Part shown: positions 18,729 to 27,671 of the stretch, one piece after another
Position numbering within the stretch: the first letter of the stretch is position 1
How the letters are laid out: the number at the start of each line of letters is the position of its first letter
Origin: Methylovorus menthalis
Lineage (GTDB): Bacteria; Pseudomonadota; Gammaproteobacteria; Burkholderiales; Methylophilaceae
Assembly: GCF_020523625.1 (NCBI RefSeq)
Contig: NZ_JAJAQH010000006.1
Span: 558,001-622,000, forward strand
Direction of reading: 5' to 3'
Length of the DNA stretch: 64,000 nucleotides
Notes under the pieces: model-generated
Seen by the model: only the letters and a program-made list of their open reading frames with translations
Databases searched by the model: none
What the model was told of the DNA's origin: nothing
Program-made: the position numbers and the translations under genes

Positions 18729-20216
18729 ATGAAGGATAAACTGGTCAAAGGCGTTGCATGGCTGGGGGCAGCAAAAATTGTCGTCAATATATTAGCGTTG
18801 TGCAGTACTGTCGTACTGGCGAGGCTCTTGACCCCCGCAGATTTTGGTTTGGTCGCTATTGTGATGGCATTGCTCGCAATCGTGGAGTCTGTTACGGATT
18901 TATCCTTAGCCTCTGCCTTGATTCATCATCAAAACCCGACCGAAGATCATTTTCACACCGCCTGGAGTCTCAACCTGACCAGAGGATTGCTGATTGCGGC
19001 GGTGTTTGCATGCGCGGCCCCTTATGTCGCAGATTACTATCACGATAGTCGCTTGACAGAGATCATGTGGGTTATTGGCGCATCCATTTTCGTTACGGGA
19101 TTCAATAACCCAAAACTGGTTGTTCTCACGCGTGATCTGATTTTTTGGCAGCAATTTGTCATGACCGTTAGCCAAAAACTTGCAGGCTTTGTGGTAGGCG
19201 TAACCTTGGCTTTCATATTCAAGAGTTATTGGGCGATCGTGGGAGGAACAGTAGCGTCGCAACTTGTAGGCGTTATCGTAACCTACATGGTTGTACCTTA
19301 CAGACCAAGATTTTCATATCGATATACGCGGGAGATTTGGTCATTTTCAGTCTGGTTAACACTGGGGAAAATGATCAATACCATCAACTGGAAATTCGAT
19401 CATTTGATGATCGGTAGCTACCTGGGTACTAAAGCTTTGGGTTTTTATACCGTGGGGGACAATTTGGCAGCGATGCCAACACGAGAAGCCATTCAGCCAC
19501 TTGAAAGTACTCTGTTCCCTGGATTTAAACATTTGGTTCATGACAAGCTACGCTTGCGTAATGCATATGTTTCCGCTCAAGGAGTAATTACAGCGTTAGC
19601 ATTACCTTTAGGTGTGGGTTTTGCGGTAATTTCACATCCATTAGTACTACTGTTGATGGGCGAAAAGTGGCTGCCAATCGTCAGTATCATACAGGTCCTT
19701 TCTTGTATTTTTGTCTTGCAGACTATTGCATCTCAAGTACATCCATTGGCTATGGCGCTCGGTAAAACCAAAATGTTATTTTATCGGGATGCGGTTAGTA
19801 TTTGTATCAGAATTCCTATTATTGTAGGTGGGATGATAGTAGGCGGGTTAATGGGCCTTATTTATGCGCGTGCTGTTACAGGTATTCTGGCTCTTGGAAT
19901 TAATATGTTTTTGGTAAGGAATTTAATTGATTTGAATGTCACCTCGCAAGTTACTTCCAATATACGTTCTATTTTGAGTGCCATAATGATGGGCGTGAGC
20001 ATATTTTTTATTCAGTCATGGTGGGGGGCTGAAGAAAATTCCTTTGAATTAGGAAAACTTCTTGTACTGTTAGTTAGCGTCGGCTTTATTGTTTACATAA
20101 GCTCACATCTCGGGTTTTGGTTGTTAATGAAAAAGCCTTCTGGCCCAGAGGTCGAAATGATCTTGTTAAGCAAAAAATTTGTTGAAAAAATTAAAGCATT
20201 CTTTAGTAAAAAATAA
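18729..20216 (+). CDS. Lipopolysaccharide/EPS flippase (Wzx-like), copy 2
   Basis: Second MOP-superfamily flippase, 495 aa, with the same layout as the copy at 16190-17674: KGVAWLGAAKIVV start, ARLLTPADFGLVA, WSFSVWLTLGKMINTINWK and KALGFYTVGDNLA. Similarity runs the full length, so the pair are paralogues from a duplication of an entire gene. The ATG follows AGGAAGTCTC. Downstream genes (pyruvyltransferase-like and GT2 genes) are closely spaced and lower in GC. One copy may serve a different repeat unit or be a recombination remnant that remains intact. Confidence 0.87.
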   Translation: MKDKLVKGVAWLGAAKIVVNILALCSTVVLARLLTPADFGLVAIVMALLAIVESVTDLSLASALIHHQNPTEDHFHTAWSLNLTRGLLIAAVFACAAPYVADYYHDSRLTEIMWVIGASIFVTGFNNPKLVVLTRDLIFWQQFVMTVSQKLAGFVVGVTLAFIFKSYWAIVGGTVASQLVGVIVTYMVVPYRPRFSYRYTREIWSFSVWLTLGKMINTINWKFDHLMIGSYLGTKALGFYTVGDNLAAMPTREAIQPLESTLFPGFKHLVHDKLRLRNAYVSAQGVITALALPLGVGFAVISHPLVLLLMGEKWLPIVSIIQVLSCIFVLQTIASQVHPLAMALGKTKMLFYRDAVSICIRIPIIVGGMIVGGLMGLIYARAVTGILALGINMFLVRNLIDLNVTSQVTSNIRSILSAIMMGVSIFFIQSWWGAEENSFELGKLLVLLVSVGFIVYISSHLGFWLLMKKPSGPEVEMILLSKKFVEKIKAFFSKK

Positions 20217-20228
20217 GCCAAGGTAAAA

Positions 20229-21224
20229 ATGAAACTTTACACACACGTGATCGAAGAACTAGTAAATGATCTGAAAGAAAAACTTTCTTTACTGTTTGAT
20301 ACAACCAAGCCATATGCGCTGCTAGACTTTCCTGACCATCAGAATGTGGGAGATAGTGCAATATGGCTGGGGGAAGTCAAATTATTAGAGCAACTTACTA
20401 AGCGGGCACCGAGCTATGTTTGTACATATAAGAACTTTGACGCTAAAGAATTTGAGGAAAATGTAAAAGAAGGGCCAATTTTTCTTCATGGAGGCGGAAA
20501 TTTCGGTGACATTTGGCCTTGGTATCAAGATTTCAGAGAATCTATCCTCAAAAAATATCCAGATAGACTAATTATTCAGTTGCCTCAGACACTTGGTTTT
20601 AGTTCACAAGATAAAGTTGACCGTTGCGCTAAGGTTATCGCTCAGCATAAAAATTTTATATTGATGACACGCGATAGTGTCAGTTACGATCTTGCGAAGG
20701 AAAATTTCCAATGCAAAGTGTTGATGGCACCTGATTCAGCTTTGTGCCTAGGTCCTTTAGAAAAGCAGGGAAAGACCAAGCATAATGTCCTTGTTTTGTC
20801 TCGTACAGATAAAGAGAAGGGGAGTTTTGATTTTAACGAACTGACTAGCATTGATGATCATATCAATGCCGACTGGATTACCGAGCCCTCAAATTTTAAG
20901 AGCGTGACAAAATTGAGGTCTGCAATAGAAGCACTAGCAACTTTTTCATTATCTAGATCTTCAAGAAGATTTATTTTTTACCAGAATCTTGCCAATGGGA
21001 GATTGGATAGGGGAGTTAAGCTGCTATCTTCATGTAATGTTGTCGTTACTGATCGATTACATGCGCACATACTTTCAACATTGCTTGGTCTCCCGAACAT
21101 TTCAATTGATAATAATTACGGAAAAATTAAGAATTTTATCAAAGCATGGACATCTGAATGTAATATTGTTCATCAGGCTAAGACCCCTAGTGAGGTATTA
21201 AGCATTGTTCGTAATAGAGCTTAA
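20229..21224 (+). CDS. Polysaccharide pyruvyl transferase family protein
   Basis: A 331-aa cytosolic protein of the polysaccharide pyruvyl transferase family, which adds a ketal-linked pyruvate to sugars using phosphoenolpyruvate; some members act as glycosyltransferases. Signature segments are LLDFPDHQNVGDSAIW (residues about 30-45), GPIFLHGGGNFGDIWPW (about 82-98) and, near the C-terminus, VVTDRLHAHILSTLLGLPNI with the conserved Arg-x-His. It starts 12 bases after the flippase stop with AAGGTAAAA before ATG. Codon use is clearly AT-rich. Pyruvylation would give the polysaccharide negative charge and metal binding. Confidence 0.83.
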   Translation: MKLYTHVIEELVNDLKEKLSLLFDTTKPYALLDFPDHQNVGDSAIWLGEVKLLEQLTKRAPSYVCTYKNFDAKEFEENVKEGPIFLHGGGNFGDIWPWYQDFRESILKKYPDRLIIQLPQTLGFSSQDKVDRCAKVIAQHKNFILMTRDSVSYDLAKENFQCKVLMAPDSALCLGPLEKQGKTKHNVLVLSRTDKEKGSFDFNELTSIDDHINADWITEPSNFKSVTKLRSAIEALATFSLSRSSRRFIFYQNLANGRLDRGVKLLSSCNVVVTDRLHAHILSTLLGLPNISIDNNYGKIKNFIKAWTSECNIVHQAKTPSEVLSIVRNRA

Positions 21225-21236
21225 AGGTTGAAGTTA

Positions 21237-22058
21237 ATGGGCCGTCCTTACAGCCGAGAATATAGTGCAGTTATAAGAACCTCATCGAGCTTTCCGCTCA
21301 TCACTGATGTTATTGATGCACTAAGGAAACAATCACTACCTCCAAAAGAAATCATTGTTGTTGATTCAAAATCGTCGGATGAGGATCGGCTTAAGCTTCG
21401 TGAAATCTCCGATCAGCTAATCATATATCCTGACGAAGATTTTAATTTTTCCAAGGCTATTAATATTGGTGTTAAGCAGGTAAAAACAGAGTTTGTATTA
21501 ATAATTAGCTCACATGTTTTAATGCAAGATTCGCGAATTATAGAGCAATGTTTTTCATATGACGAACTGAGAGATGAGAATTGCTTGGGTGCTTGTTTCT
21601 ACCCGTCTCCCAATATGCCTGAAGGCTATGCTCTTAGTGTAATACATCGTTTTAATCTACTTCCAAATCGAGGCTTTTCAAATTCTTGCGCTATGGTTAA
21701 GAAGTCATTCATAGATCAACGGAATTTTAGGGAAGAGGTTTTTTCTGCTGAAGACCAAGAGTGGGCGGCATATTATTTGCGCAAATCAAACAAGAATTTC
21801 ATTGCTATCAATTGTAATAAATTGCTCTATCTTAATAAAAAAGTTAATGACTTAAAGAAAGTAAATGAAATTGTTGCAATGGCGATGTTTGCTTTTCCTG
21901 AGTTGTTGGAAGTTAAGTCGCTACTAAAATTCTTCAGGCTTTCTTTCCGAGCTATCAAAGCTGGAGATTCACGGAGTTTTGTTTTGAATTTGAAGATTGT
22001 TGTTGCATTGTTAGTACTCCGGTTTAAAAAGATAAAACGAAAATCTGCATATTATTAA
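21237..22058 (+). CDS. GT2 glycosyltransferase
   Basis: GT-A fold glycosyltransferase of 273 aa. N-terminal motifs are SAVIRTSSSFPLI and VDSKSSDED in place of the usual DNGS nucleotide loop, then FNFSKAINIGVKQ; the segment IISSHVLMQDS sits where the DXD motif is normally found, so the metal-binding residues look atypical. EDQEWAAYYLRK near residue 175 resembles the catalytic ED motif. I use ATG 21237, eight bases after an AAAGG ribosome site; a TTG at 21228 is the other option. AT-rich, in a tight run with its neighbours. Confidence 0.78.
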   Translation: MGRPYSREYSAVIRTSSSFPLITDVIDALRKQSLPPKEIIVVDSKSSDEDRLKLREISDQLIIYPDEDFNFSKAINIGVKQVKTEFVLIISSHVLMQDSRIIEQCFSYDELRDENCLGACFYPSPNMPEGYALSVIHRFNLLPNRGFSNSCAMVKKSFIDQRNFREEVFSAEDQEWAAYYLRKSNKNFIAINCNKLLYLNKKVNDLKKVNEIVAMAMFAFPELLEVKSLLKFFRLSFRAIKAGDSRSFVLNLKIVVALLVLRFKKIKRKSAYY

Positions 22059-22076
22059 ATTGATAGGAAAAGTAAA

Positions 22077-23030
22077 TTGTTAGATTTAACCGTTATTGTT
22101 TGCACAAGAAATAGAGCGAAAAGCTTAGCTAAGTTTCTAGATTCGGCCACGGCGCTACACACGCCTGAAGGTTTGAATTGGGAATTCATTATTGTCGATA
22201 ACGGTAGTAGTGATAACACTATGGAGGTTGTTGCGAGCTTTGCTGACAGATTGCCAATCAGATGTGTTCGCGAAGAAACTCCGGGTTTATCGAATGCGCG
22301 CAATTGTGGTGTTCGTGAAGCGCAAGGGGCTTATATATGCTGGACCGATGATGACGTGATATTAGATACAGAATGGTTGGTTTCATATGCAGAGTCGTTT
22401 AGAAAACACCCTGAAGCTGTAATTTTTGGGGGAAGAGTGATTCCCGTATTGGAAGCACCAACGCCTACTTGGTTTAAAAATGCCATGGCTGTTTGGCCGT
22501 TGAATAGCATCACTGCAACACGAGATTTCGGTGATGAGGAAATTCCTCTGGACTTTAAAAAAGGCCTTAATCCATGGGGGGCAAATTTTGCGGTGCGTAC
22601 CGCGGAGCAGAAGCAGCATCTATATAACCCGCAACTTGGCGTTGCGCCGACGCACAAACGCACCGGAGAAGAGGTGGATGTGATGTATAAGATGGTGCAG
22701 AAAGGAGCCTCTGGTTGGTGGGTCCCCGGGTCTAAGGTGTTACATCAGATACCTCTTAAACGCCAGAGTTTGGCATACATCTATGAGTATTGTTACCAGG
22801 CAGGCGAGACCTTTGCCTTTATTCGCGCTCATTATCCAAGCGATAATCACTACTTCATTAATGGTACTCCGCCCGACTATAGTCTTAGCCGATTTCGCTT
22901 TTACCGCCGTGCTCTTATGAAGGGCTTTTGTTATATATTGGCGACGCTGATAAGAACCAATCAGCGATTCTATTATTTAGGTAAGTTCGCTTATTATTGG
23001 GGTGCTGCATCGTATAAAAATATGAAATAG
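22077..23030 (+). CDS. GT2 glycosyltransferase
   Basis: GT-A family 2 glycosyltransferase of 317 aa. LTVIVCTRNRAKSL opens the domain, VDNGSSDNTMEVV is the nucleotide loop (about residues 39-51), and CWTDDDVILD carries the DXD metal site (about 91-100). TPGLSNARNCGVREA between them is highly typical of this subfamily. RTGEEVDVMYKMVQKG near residue 200 provides the ED catalytic motif. The start is TTG, supported by TAGGAAAAG six bases upstream. It ends 12 bases before the convergent acyltransferase gene, so it closes the rightward run of polysaccharide genes. Confidence 0.85.
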   Translation: MLDLTVIVCTRNRAKSLAKFLDSATALHTPEGLNWEFIIVDNGSSDNTMEVVASFADRLPIRCVREETPGLSNARNCGVREAQGAYICWTDDDVILDTEWLVSYAESFRKHPEAVIFGGRVIPVLEAPTPTWFKNAMAVWPLNSITATRDFGDEEIPLDFKKGLNPWGANFAVRTAEQKQHLYNPQLGVAPTHKRTGEEVDVMYKMVQKGASGWWVPGSKVLHQIPLKRQSLAYIYEYCYQAGETFAFIRAHYPSDNHYFINGTPPDYSLSRFRFYRRALMKGFCYILATLIRTNQRFYYLGKFAYYWGAASYKNMK

Positions 23031-23042
23031 TCCAACTACATT

Positions 23043-24089
23043 TTACGTAACTAGACGTAGCCATTTGTTACGCCGCATCAGAATAATAATGATCCATGAC
23101 AACACAAGCGTAATGGCCACTGTCAGAGGTATAGCAAGAAGCCCATTTATTGCATAGCGTTGGATTACCTCTGTATGAAAAAAGTAAATAATCAGAGGGT
23201 GAAGCAAATAAATGCCGAAACTATTTATGGCCATAGATGAGATGAACATACTTTCTTTTATACGCTCCATATGGCGACGTGCTAGCACAAAGGTCGAGAA
23301 AGTCAGAACATAAACAAGCAGGCCTTCATTTCTTAATGCCATTGAATCCTTGAATATTTCTAATCGCGCTGCGATTATGTAATTGATAAAAATCCCTACT
23401 ACCAAGCTTGCTAGGCCAAATGTAATGATGGTTTTGCTGCTAATTTTTATCAATCCAATATAGCGATCAATTAAATAGCCACCAATGAAATATGGGATAT
23501 ACCATACAAATATCCTGAACCATTGAATAGGTTTACCTTTTGCGATCTGATAGATATAAGCACATTCAGCCATAATGACAAAAACAAGTATTAACCAAGT
23601 GAGTATTTTAATATCGGAGGTATTGAAAGTTTCTCTGAGGATGAGCTTGTTGATAAACGGAGCGAAAAGCATAAGGCAGGCGAACATCGATAAGTACCAT
23701 AAATGCACTGTCGTGTTCCCTTGAATGAAAAGTCCCCCTTTGAAGAACCACAATAGAGTATAGAGATCTCTTGTGAGCCAATAGTTGAATATTAGAAAAA
23801 TGATAGACCAGAATATCCAAGGGGGTAAGATTCGAATCGAACGTTTTCGATAAAATTCGTTGATGCTTTGTGATTTACCTAGTAGTACAGCCCCCGATAT
23901 CATGACAAAAAGTGGAACTGCCAAACGCGAGGCAGCGTTCAGCACATTGGCCATCCACCATGTTGCGGTATCGTATAGAAGCGGATTGTTATAGTACCGT
24001 ACGGTGACGTGGGTAAATACTACTCCTATGATGGCAAATGCCCTTAGGTAATCCAGATATGATTTTCTCATTTTTTGGCTTATATGCAT
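23043..24089 (-). CDS. Acyltransferase family 3 membrane protein, copy 1
   Basis: Inner-membrane O-acyltransferase of 348 aa with about ten hydrophobic helices. The family-3 opening YLDYLRAFAIIGVVFTHV (residues about 11-28) carries the essential histidine, and the PLFVMISGAVLL segment follows near residue 59. These enzymes transfer acetyl or other acyl groups from the cytosol to sugars of polysaccharides, O-antigen or peptidoglycan. It lies in opposite direction to the glycosyltransferases and next to a second member of the same family, so decoration of the EPS repeat is a likely job. Substrate not determinable. Confidence 0.85.
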   Translation of the reverse strand: MHISQKMRKSYLDYLRAFAIIGVVFTHVTVRYYNNPLLYDTATWWMANVLNAASRLAVPLFVMISGAVLLGKSQSINEFYRKRSIRILPPWIFWSIIFLIFNYWLTRDLYTLLWFFKGGLFIQGNTTVHLWYLSMFACLMLFAPFINKLILRETFNTSDIKILTWLILVFVIMAECAYIYQIAKGKPIQWFRIFVWYIPYFIGGYLIDRYIGLIKISSKTIITFGLASLVVGIFINYIIAARLEIFKDSMALRNEGLLVYVLTFSTFVLARRHMERIKESMFISSMAINSFGIYLLHPLIIYFFHTEVIQRYAINGLLAIPLTVAITLVLSWIIIILMRRNKWLRLVT

Positions 24090-24223
24090 CCTAAGAATAC
24101 TCTTTTAAAAGTAGATATTTCAGCATATAACCGCTTGGTTGATGTGGACTATGCCACTATACGGTTAGACTGCTAGAGCAGGTGCTATTATGATCATCCG
24201 ATTTTATAGGTGGATTCATAACG

Positions 24224-25279
24224 TCAATTTTTATTATATTGTTTCGGGATATTGGAATGTCTTTGAGTATCTCCAGCCTTTGTTAAAACATTGGAAATCC
24301 GAGCTGAAAATATCCACTGAGTCTGCGTTTTTTTGATGTAATAAAAAGCAAGCATTGGGATAAATATGCCTGCCAGACACCCTGTAATGATATGAAGAGG
24401 GATGTCGCTGACGTGTAGTAGTTTGCTTAAGACGATGCGGGTACCGCTTCCGATAATAATATGCATGAGGTAAATAGCGAGAGAAGCCGATCCTATAAAA
24501 GCAAAGAATCTACTCTGCACTGAGTTGGCGAGGGCTGAGGAAAGCGATGCGATAAAAAATATGGAAATAATGGCGAGCATCAGGCTGGGAATGCCATGTG
24601 CTTGATAAGTAAGGTGTAAGGTGAAGTGAAAGTAATACTGACTGGCAATAAAAAGAAGAGAAAAGAAAAGAAGTATCCAGGGAGATGAGAGTGTATCTTG
24701 GCTGCTTTGTTTGCTAAACAGGGTTCCCAGGGCAAAAAATACCAAATTATTGCTTATCATTGAAATTAAACTCCACGAAATAAAATAATCATGAAGTAAA
24801 TAAATGGCGACGGATAAGCAGAAAAATACGCTGATAGCCTTGAATGATATTAGTCTGAAAAAGACCGAAGAAATTAGAAAACAGAACAGCAGTGTGTACA
24901 AGAACCAGAATTGCGCTCTGGGCTCCCAAAGCAAACTGAATACTTCCGTCAGTGTGGCGTGTTTATTGGTGTATGGAGATAATCCGAATTCAATGATTCC
25001 TTGCAGCAAGGACCACAATATATACGGATAAAGAATGGTATCTATTTTGCCGAGGAGCATCTTTTTATGTCCATGTTTCTTTGTTGAGGCGACGAAGAAA
25101 ATGCCGGACAGGAAAAAGAACAGAGGCATATGGAAACTATAGATGACGCTATCTACTAGCTGAAAGCTGGTATTCATGCTGCTAAAGCTTTGGCAGACTC
25201 CCCTGGCCACATGGCCATATACAACTAAAATAATCCCAATAGCTTTGGCATAGTCGACCCACAACTCTCGCGATCGCAT
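24224..25279 (-). CDS. Acyltransferase family 3 membrane protein, copy 2
   Basis: A 351-aa polytopic acyltransferase-3 protein. The N-terminus ELWVDYAKAIGIILVVYGHVARG has the conserved arrangement with a histidine at the end of helix 1, and FHMPLFFFLSGIFF follows near residue 49. It is most like the WcaF-independent, OatA-like sugar O-acyltransferases with no C-terminal SGNH domain. It differs well from the neighbouring copy at 23043-24089, so this is not a recent duplication. A 134-base AT-rich spacer separates the two. It is preceded upstream by a strong hairpin that belongs to slyD. Confidence 0.85.
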   Translation of the reverse strand: MRSRELWVDYAKAIGIILVVYGHVARGVCQSFSSMNTSFQLVDSVIYSFHMPLFFFLSGIFFVASTKKHGHKKMLLGKIDTILYPYILWSLLQGIIEFGLSPYTNKHATLTEVFSLLWEPRAQFWFLYTLLFCFLISSVFFRLISFKAISVFFCLSVAIYLLHDYFISWSLISMISNNLVFFALGTLFSKQSSQDTLSSPWILLFFSLLFIASQYYFHFTLHLTYQAHGIPSLMLAIISIFFIASLSSALANSVQSRFFAFIGSASLAIYLMHIIIGSGTRIVLSKLLHVSDIPLHIITGCLAGIFIPMLAFYYIKKTQTQWIFSARISNVLTKAGDTQRHSNIPKQYNKN

Positions 25280-25403
25280 GAACGTCTCTCCACATTAGTG
25301 AGTTTTGCCTCCTACACGAACTGGTTTTATTAATTAGCGAGTGTTTCTCGGTAATATTATTTGTCTTGGTATGAGTAATGCTATGACAAGCATGGCGGAG
25401 CAT

Positions 25404-25446
25404 AAAAAAAGGGGCAATAGTGCATATGCACTAATGCCCCTTTTTT
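25404..25446. terminator. Bidirectional Rho-independent terminator after slyD
   Basis: Nearly perfect palindrome: an A-run, GGGGCA-ATAGTGCA, a central TATA, TGCACTA-ATGCCCC, then a T-run, with one mismatched pair in the stem. A- and T-runs on both sides make it usable in either direction. It lies just downstream of slyD on the minus strand and upstream of the acyltransferase start, so it mainly stops slyD transcription from entering the polysaccharide locus. Confidence 0.85.
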
Positions 25447-25460
25447 GCCTGATGTAAGGC

Positions 25461-25940
25461 TTAGTGGTGGTGGCCGCCTGCGCCATGCACGTGACCGTGC
25501 TCAACTTCTTCCTTGCCTGCTTCGCGCACGCCGGTCACCGTACACTTGAATAGGACGCGCTCGCCTGCCCATGGGTGGTTGCCATCGACGATAACTTTGC
25601 CGTTTTCAATGTTGGTGATGGTGTAGAGGATAACTTCACCGGATTCGTCTTCACCTTCAAACTGCATGCCTACTTTGAGGTCTTTGCTTGGGAATGCAGA
25701 GGCTGGTTCCATTTGCACCAGTTCTTCGTCGTAGTCGCCGAAAGCATCGGATGGCTCAAGGGTGATTTCGACGGTGTCGCCTACAGATTTGCCGTGTAGC
25801 TCTTCTTCAACACGTGGGAAGATGTTGTCGTAACCGCCATGCAGATAGCTCACGGGGTCGGTGCTGGACTCCAAGATTTCGCCTTCGCTGTTGCGAAGTT
25901 CGTAGGTCATGGAGACAACAGTGTTCATGGTAATTTGCAT
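25461..25940 (-). CDS. slyD: SlyD-type FKBP peptidyl-prolyl isomerase
   Basis: Cytosolic FKBP-type prolyl isomerase and chaperone, 159 aa. The FKBP domain is split by the insert-in-flap chaperone domain: SMTYELRNSEGEIL, then SYLHGGYDNIFPRVEEEL, VEITLEPSDAFGDYDEEL, and DGNHPWAGERVLFKCTV returning to the FKBP fold. The tail EHGHVHGAGGHHH is histidine-rich and could bind nickel or zinc as in E. coli SlyD. The next upstream minus-strand gene, bcp, ends only 10 bases before the start, so the two are probably cotranscribed. Confidence 0.92.
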   Translation of the reverse strand: MQITMNTVVSMTYELRNSEGEILESSTDPVSYLHGGYDNIFPRVEEELHGKSVGDTVEITLEPSDAFGDYDEELVQMEPASAFPSKDLKVGMQFEGEDESGEVILYTITNIENGKVIVDGNHPWAGERVLFKCTVTGVREAGKEEVEHGHVHGAGGHHH

Positions 25941-25950
25941 AACGGTTCTT

Positions 25951-26415
25951 TCAGTCCAAAGTTTTGATAATGTTCAGTATTTCCAGGGCATGGCCTTTGG
26001 CCATGACACCATATTGCATGTGACGCAGTACACCTTTGGCATCAATGATAAAGGTCGAACGTACTATCCCCATTTTTTTGATGCCGTCTTTCTCTTTTTC
26101 TTGCCATACCTTGTATTTTTCGCAGACTTTACGGTCTTCATCGGCGAGTAGCGTGATGGCGAGTCCGTGTTTGTCGCGGAATGTGGCGTGGCTGAGACAA
26201 TCGTCTTTGCTGACGCCAACAATCAAGGTGTTATAGCGGGCAAAATCCTCTTCATGGTCGCTGAATTCGATGGCTTCCACGGTGCAGCCCGGCGTATCAT
26301 CCTTGGGGTAGAAATAAAGGACGATATTTTTGCCACGGACACCGGAGAGCTTGAAAAGCTCCATGTCTGCGTCAAAGAGGGAAAAATCAGGAGCCGGTGC
26401 ACCAAGCTGCAACAT
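25951..26415 (-). CDS. bcp: Peroxiredoxin (BCP/PrxQ family)
   Basis: Thiol peroxidase of 154 aa that reduces hydrogen and organic peroxides with thioredoxin. The peroxidatic cysteine is in PKDDTPGCTVEA (near residue 45) with threonine next to it, and FSLFDADMELFKLS opens the fold. The classical resolving cysteine five residues later (as in E. coli Bcp) is absent: the segment reads CTVEAIEF, so resolution may use Cys in DRKVCEKY or another thiol. I use ATG 26415 (MLQLGAPAPDF) with AAGGTCAAG before it; ATG 26445 would add ten residues. It precedes slyD. Confidence 0.9.
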   Translation of the reverse strand: MLQLGAPAPDFSLFDADMELFKLSGVRGKNIVLYFYPKDDTPGCTVEAIEFSDHEEDFARYNTLIVGVSKDDCLSHATFRDKHGLAITLLADEDRKVCEKYKVWQEKEKDGIKKMGIVRSTFIIDAKGVLRHMQYGVMAKGHALEILNIIKTLD

Positions 26416-26494
26416 CTTGACCTTGCAGTAAATGAGTGTGATCAAATTCTAACCTATTTTTTATTGGCAAGTCGCTACACAGTAGGATGATTGG

Positions 26495-27646
26495 ATGAAA
26501 AAAACAGATAAAACGCAGCAGACAGGCGAGCAGCCACTACCCTTGCTGGGCGGCATTTCCGCAGAAACATTCCTGACCGAGTATTGGCAAAAAAAACCGT
26601 TGCTGATCCGCGGCGCTATCCCTGATTTTGCTGGCTTGCTAAGCCCGGATGAGCTGGCAGGGCTGGCTTGTGAGGAGGATGCCCAGGCAAGGCTAGTGAG
26701 CCAGGTGAAAGGGCAATGGCGTTTGCGCCAAGGACCTTTTGCTGAAGAAGTGTTTGCCAAACTGCCGCAAAAAAACTGGACGCTGCTTGTGCAAGGCGTT
26801 AATCACCATTTGCCTTCTGCGATGGTGTTGTTGCAGCAGTTTTCTTTTATTCCCCATGCCCGGCTAGATGATTTGATGGTGAGCTATGCGCCCAGTGGCG
26901 GTGGCGTGGGGCCGCATTTTGATTCTTACGATGTTTTTTTGCTGCAAGGCCAAGGAAGTCGGCTCTGGCGTATCAGTGAGCAGCGGGATCTTGCTATCGT
27001 CGAGGGCGCGCCGCTGCGAATACTGCAGCAGTTTGATACCGCGCAAGAGTGGGTGCTGGATGCCGGTGACATGTTGTACTTGCCGCCTCATCTTGCGCAT
27101 TGGGGCATTGCCGTTGGCGATTGCATGACCTATTCCATCGGCTTCCGTGCGCCGTCTGCGCAGGAGCTGGGCAGTGAGTTTCTGGCGTATTTGCAGGAAC
27201 GTTGTGCTCTGGATGGCATGTATACCGACCCTGACCTCACCGTGCAAGCTCATCCAGCAGAAATCAGTACTGGAATGCTGGATCGGGTTGCCACTATGCT
27301 CGAGCCATTGCGGTGGCAAGCGGAGGACATTGCCCACTTTCTGGGGTGTTATCTGTCGGAGCCCAAGCCGCATGTGGTGTTTGATGTGCCAGCCACTATG
27401 CGTCCCGCTACTTTTGCCAAAAAACTGCAAACACACGCTCTGGCGCTTGATCTAAAGACACAGATGTTGTTCTTTCGCGATGCCTTGTTTATTAATGGCG
27501 AAGAGGTAGCCATGGCAGAGTCAGCGCGGGATGTGCTGATCACACTGGCAGATCGCCGTCTGATTGAGCCCCAAGAGATCACAGACCTTGGCCTGCTCTC
27601 GCTTTTGCATGATTGGTATCAGGCGGGTTATGTAGAGTTTGTCTAG
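26495..27646 (+). CDS. roxA: Ribosomal protein L16 arginine hydroxylase-like cupin oxygenase
   Basis: JmjC/cupin 2-oxoglutarate and Fe(II)-dependent oxygenase of 383 aa, like E. coli YcfD/RoxA that hydroxylates an arginine of ribosomal protein L16. LGGISAETFLTEYWQKKPLLIRGA opens the domain. The iron site is H-x-D in GPHFDSYDVF (about residue 148-150) and the distal histidine in LPPHLAHWGI (about 204). The C-terminal dimerisation and winged-helix region (about residues 250-383) is present, matching full length. The last codons overlap an alternative early start of the next gene; real spacing is 25 bases. Confidence 0.9.
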   Translation: MKKTDKTQQTGEQPLPLLGGISAETFLTEYWQKKPLLIRGAIPDFAGLLSPDELAGLACEEDAQARLVSQVKGQWRLRQGPFAEEVFAKLPQKNWTLLVQGVNHHLPSAMVLLQQFSFIPHARLDDLMVSYAPSGGGVGPHFDSYDVFLLQGQGSRLWRISEQRDLAIVEGAPLRILQQFDTAQEWVLDAGDMLYLPPHLAHWGIAVGDCMTYSIGFRAPSAQELGSEFLAYLQERCALDGMYTDPDLTVQAHPAEISTGMLDRVATMLEPLRWQAEDIAHFLGCYLSEPKPHVVFDVPATMRPATFAKKLQTHALALDLKTQMLFFRDALFINGEEVAMAESARDVLITLADRRLIEPQEITDLGLLSLLHDWYQAGYVEFV

Positions 27647-27671
27647 CAAAGCACGTGAACAGGAGCATGCC

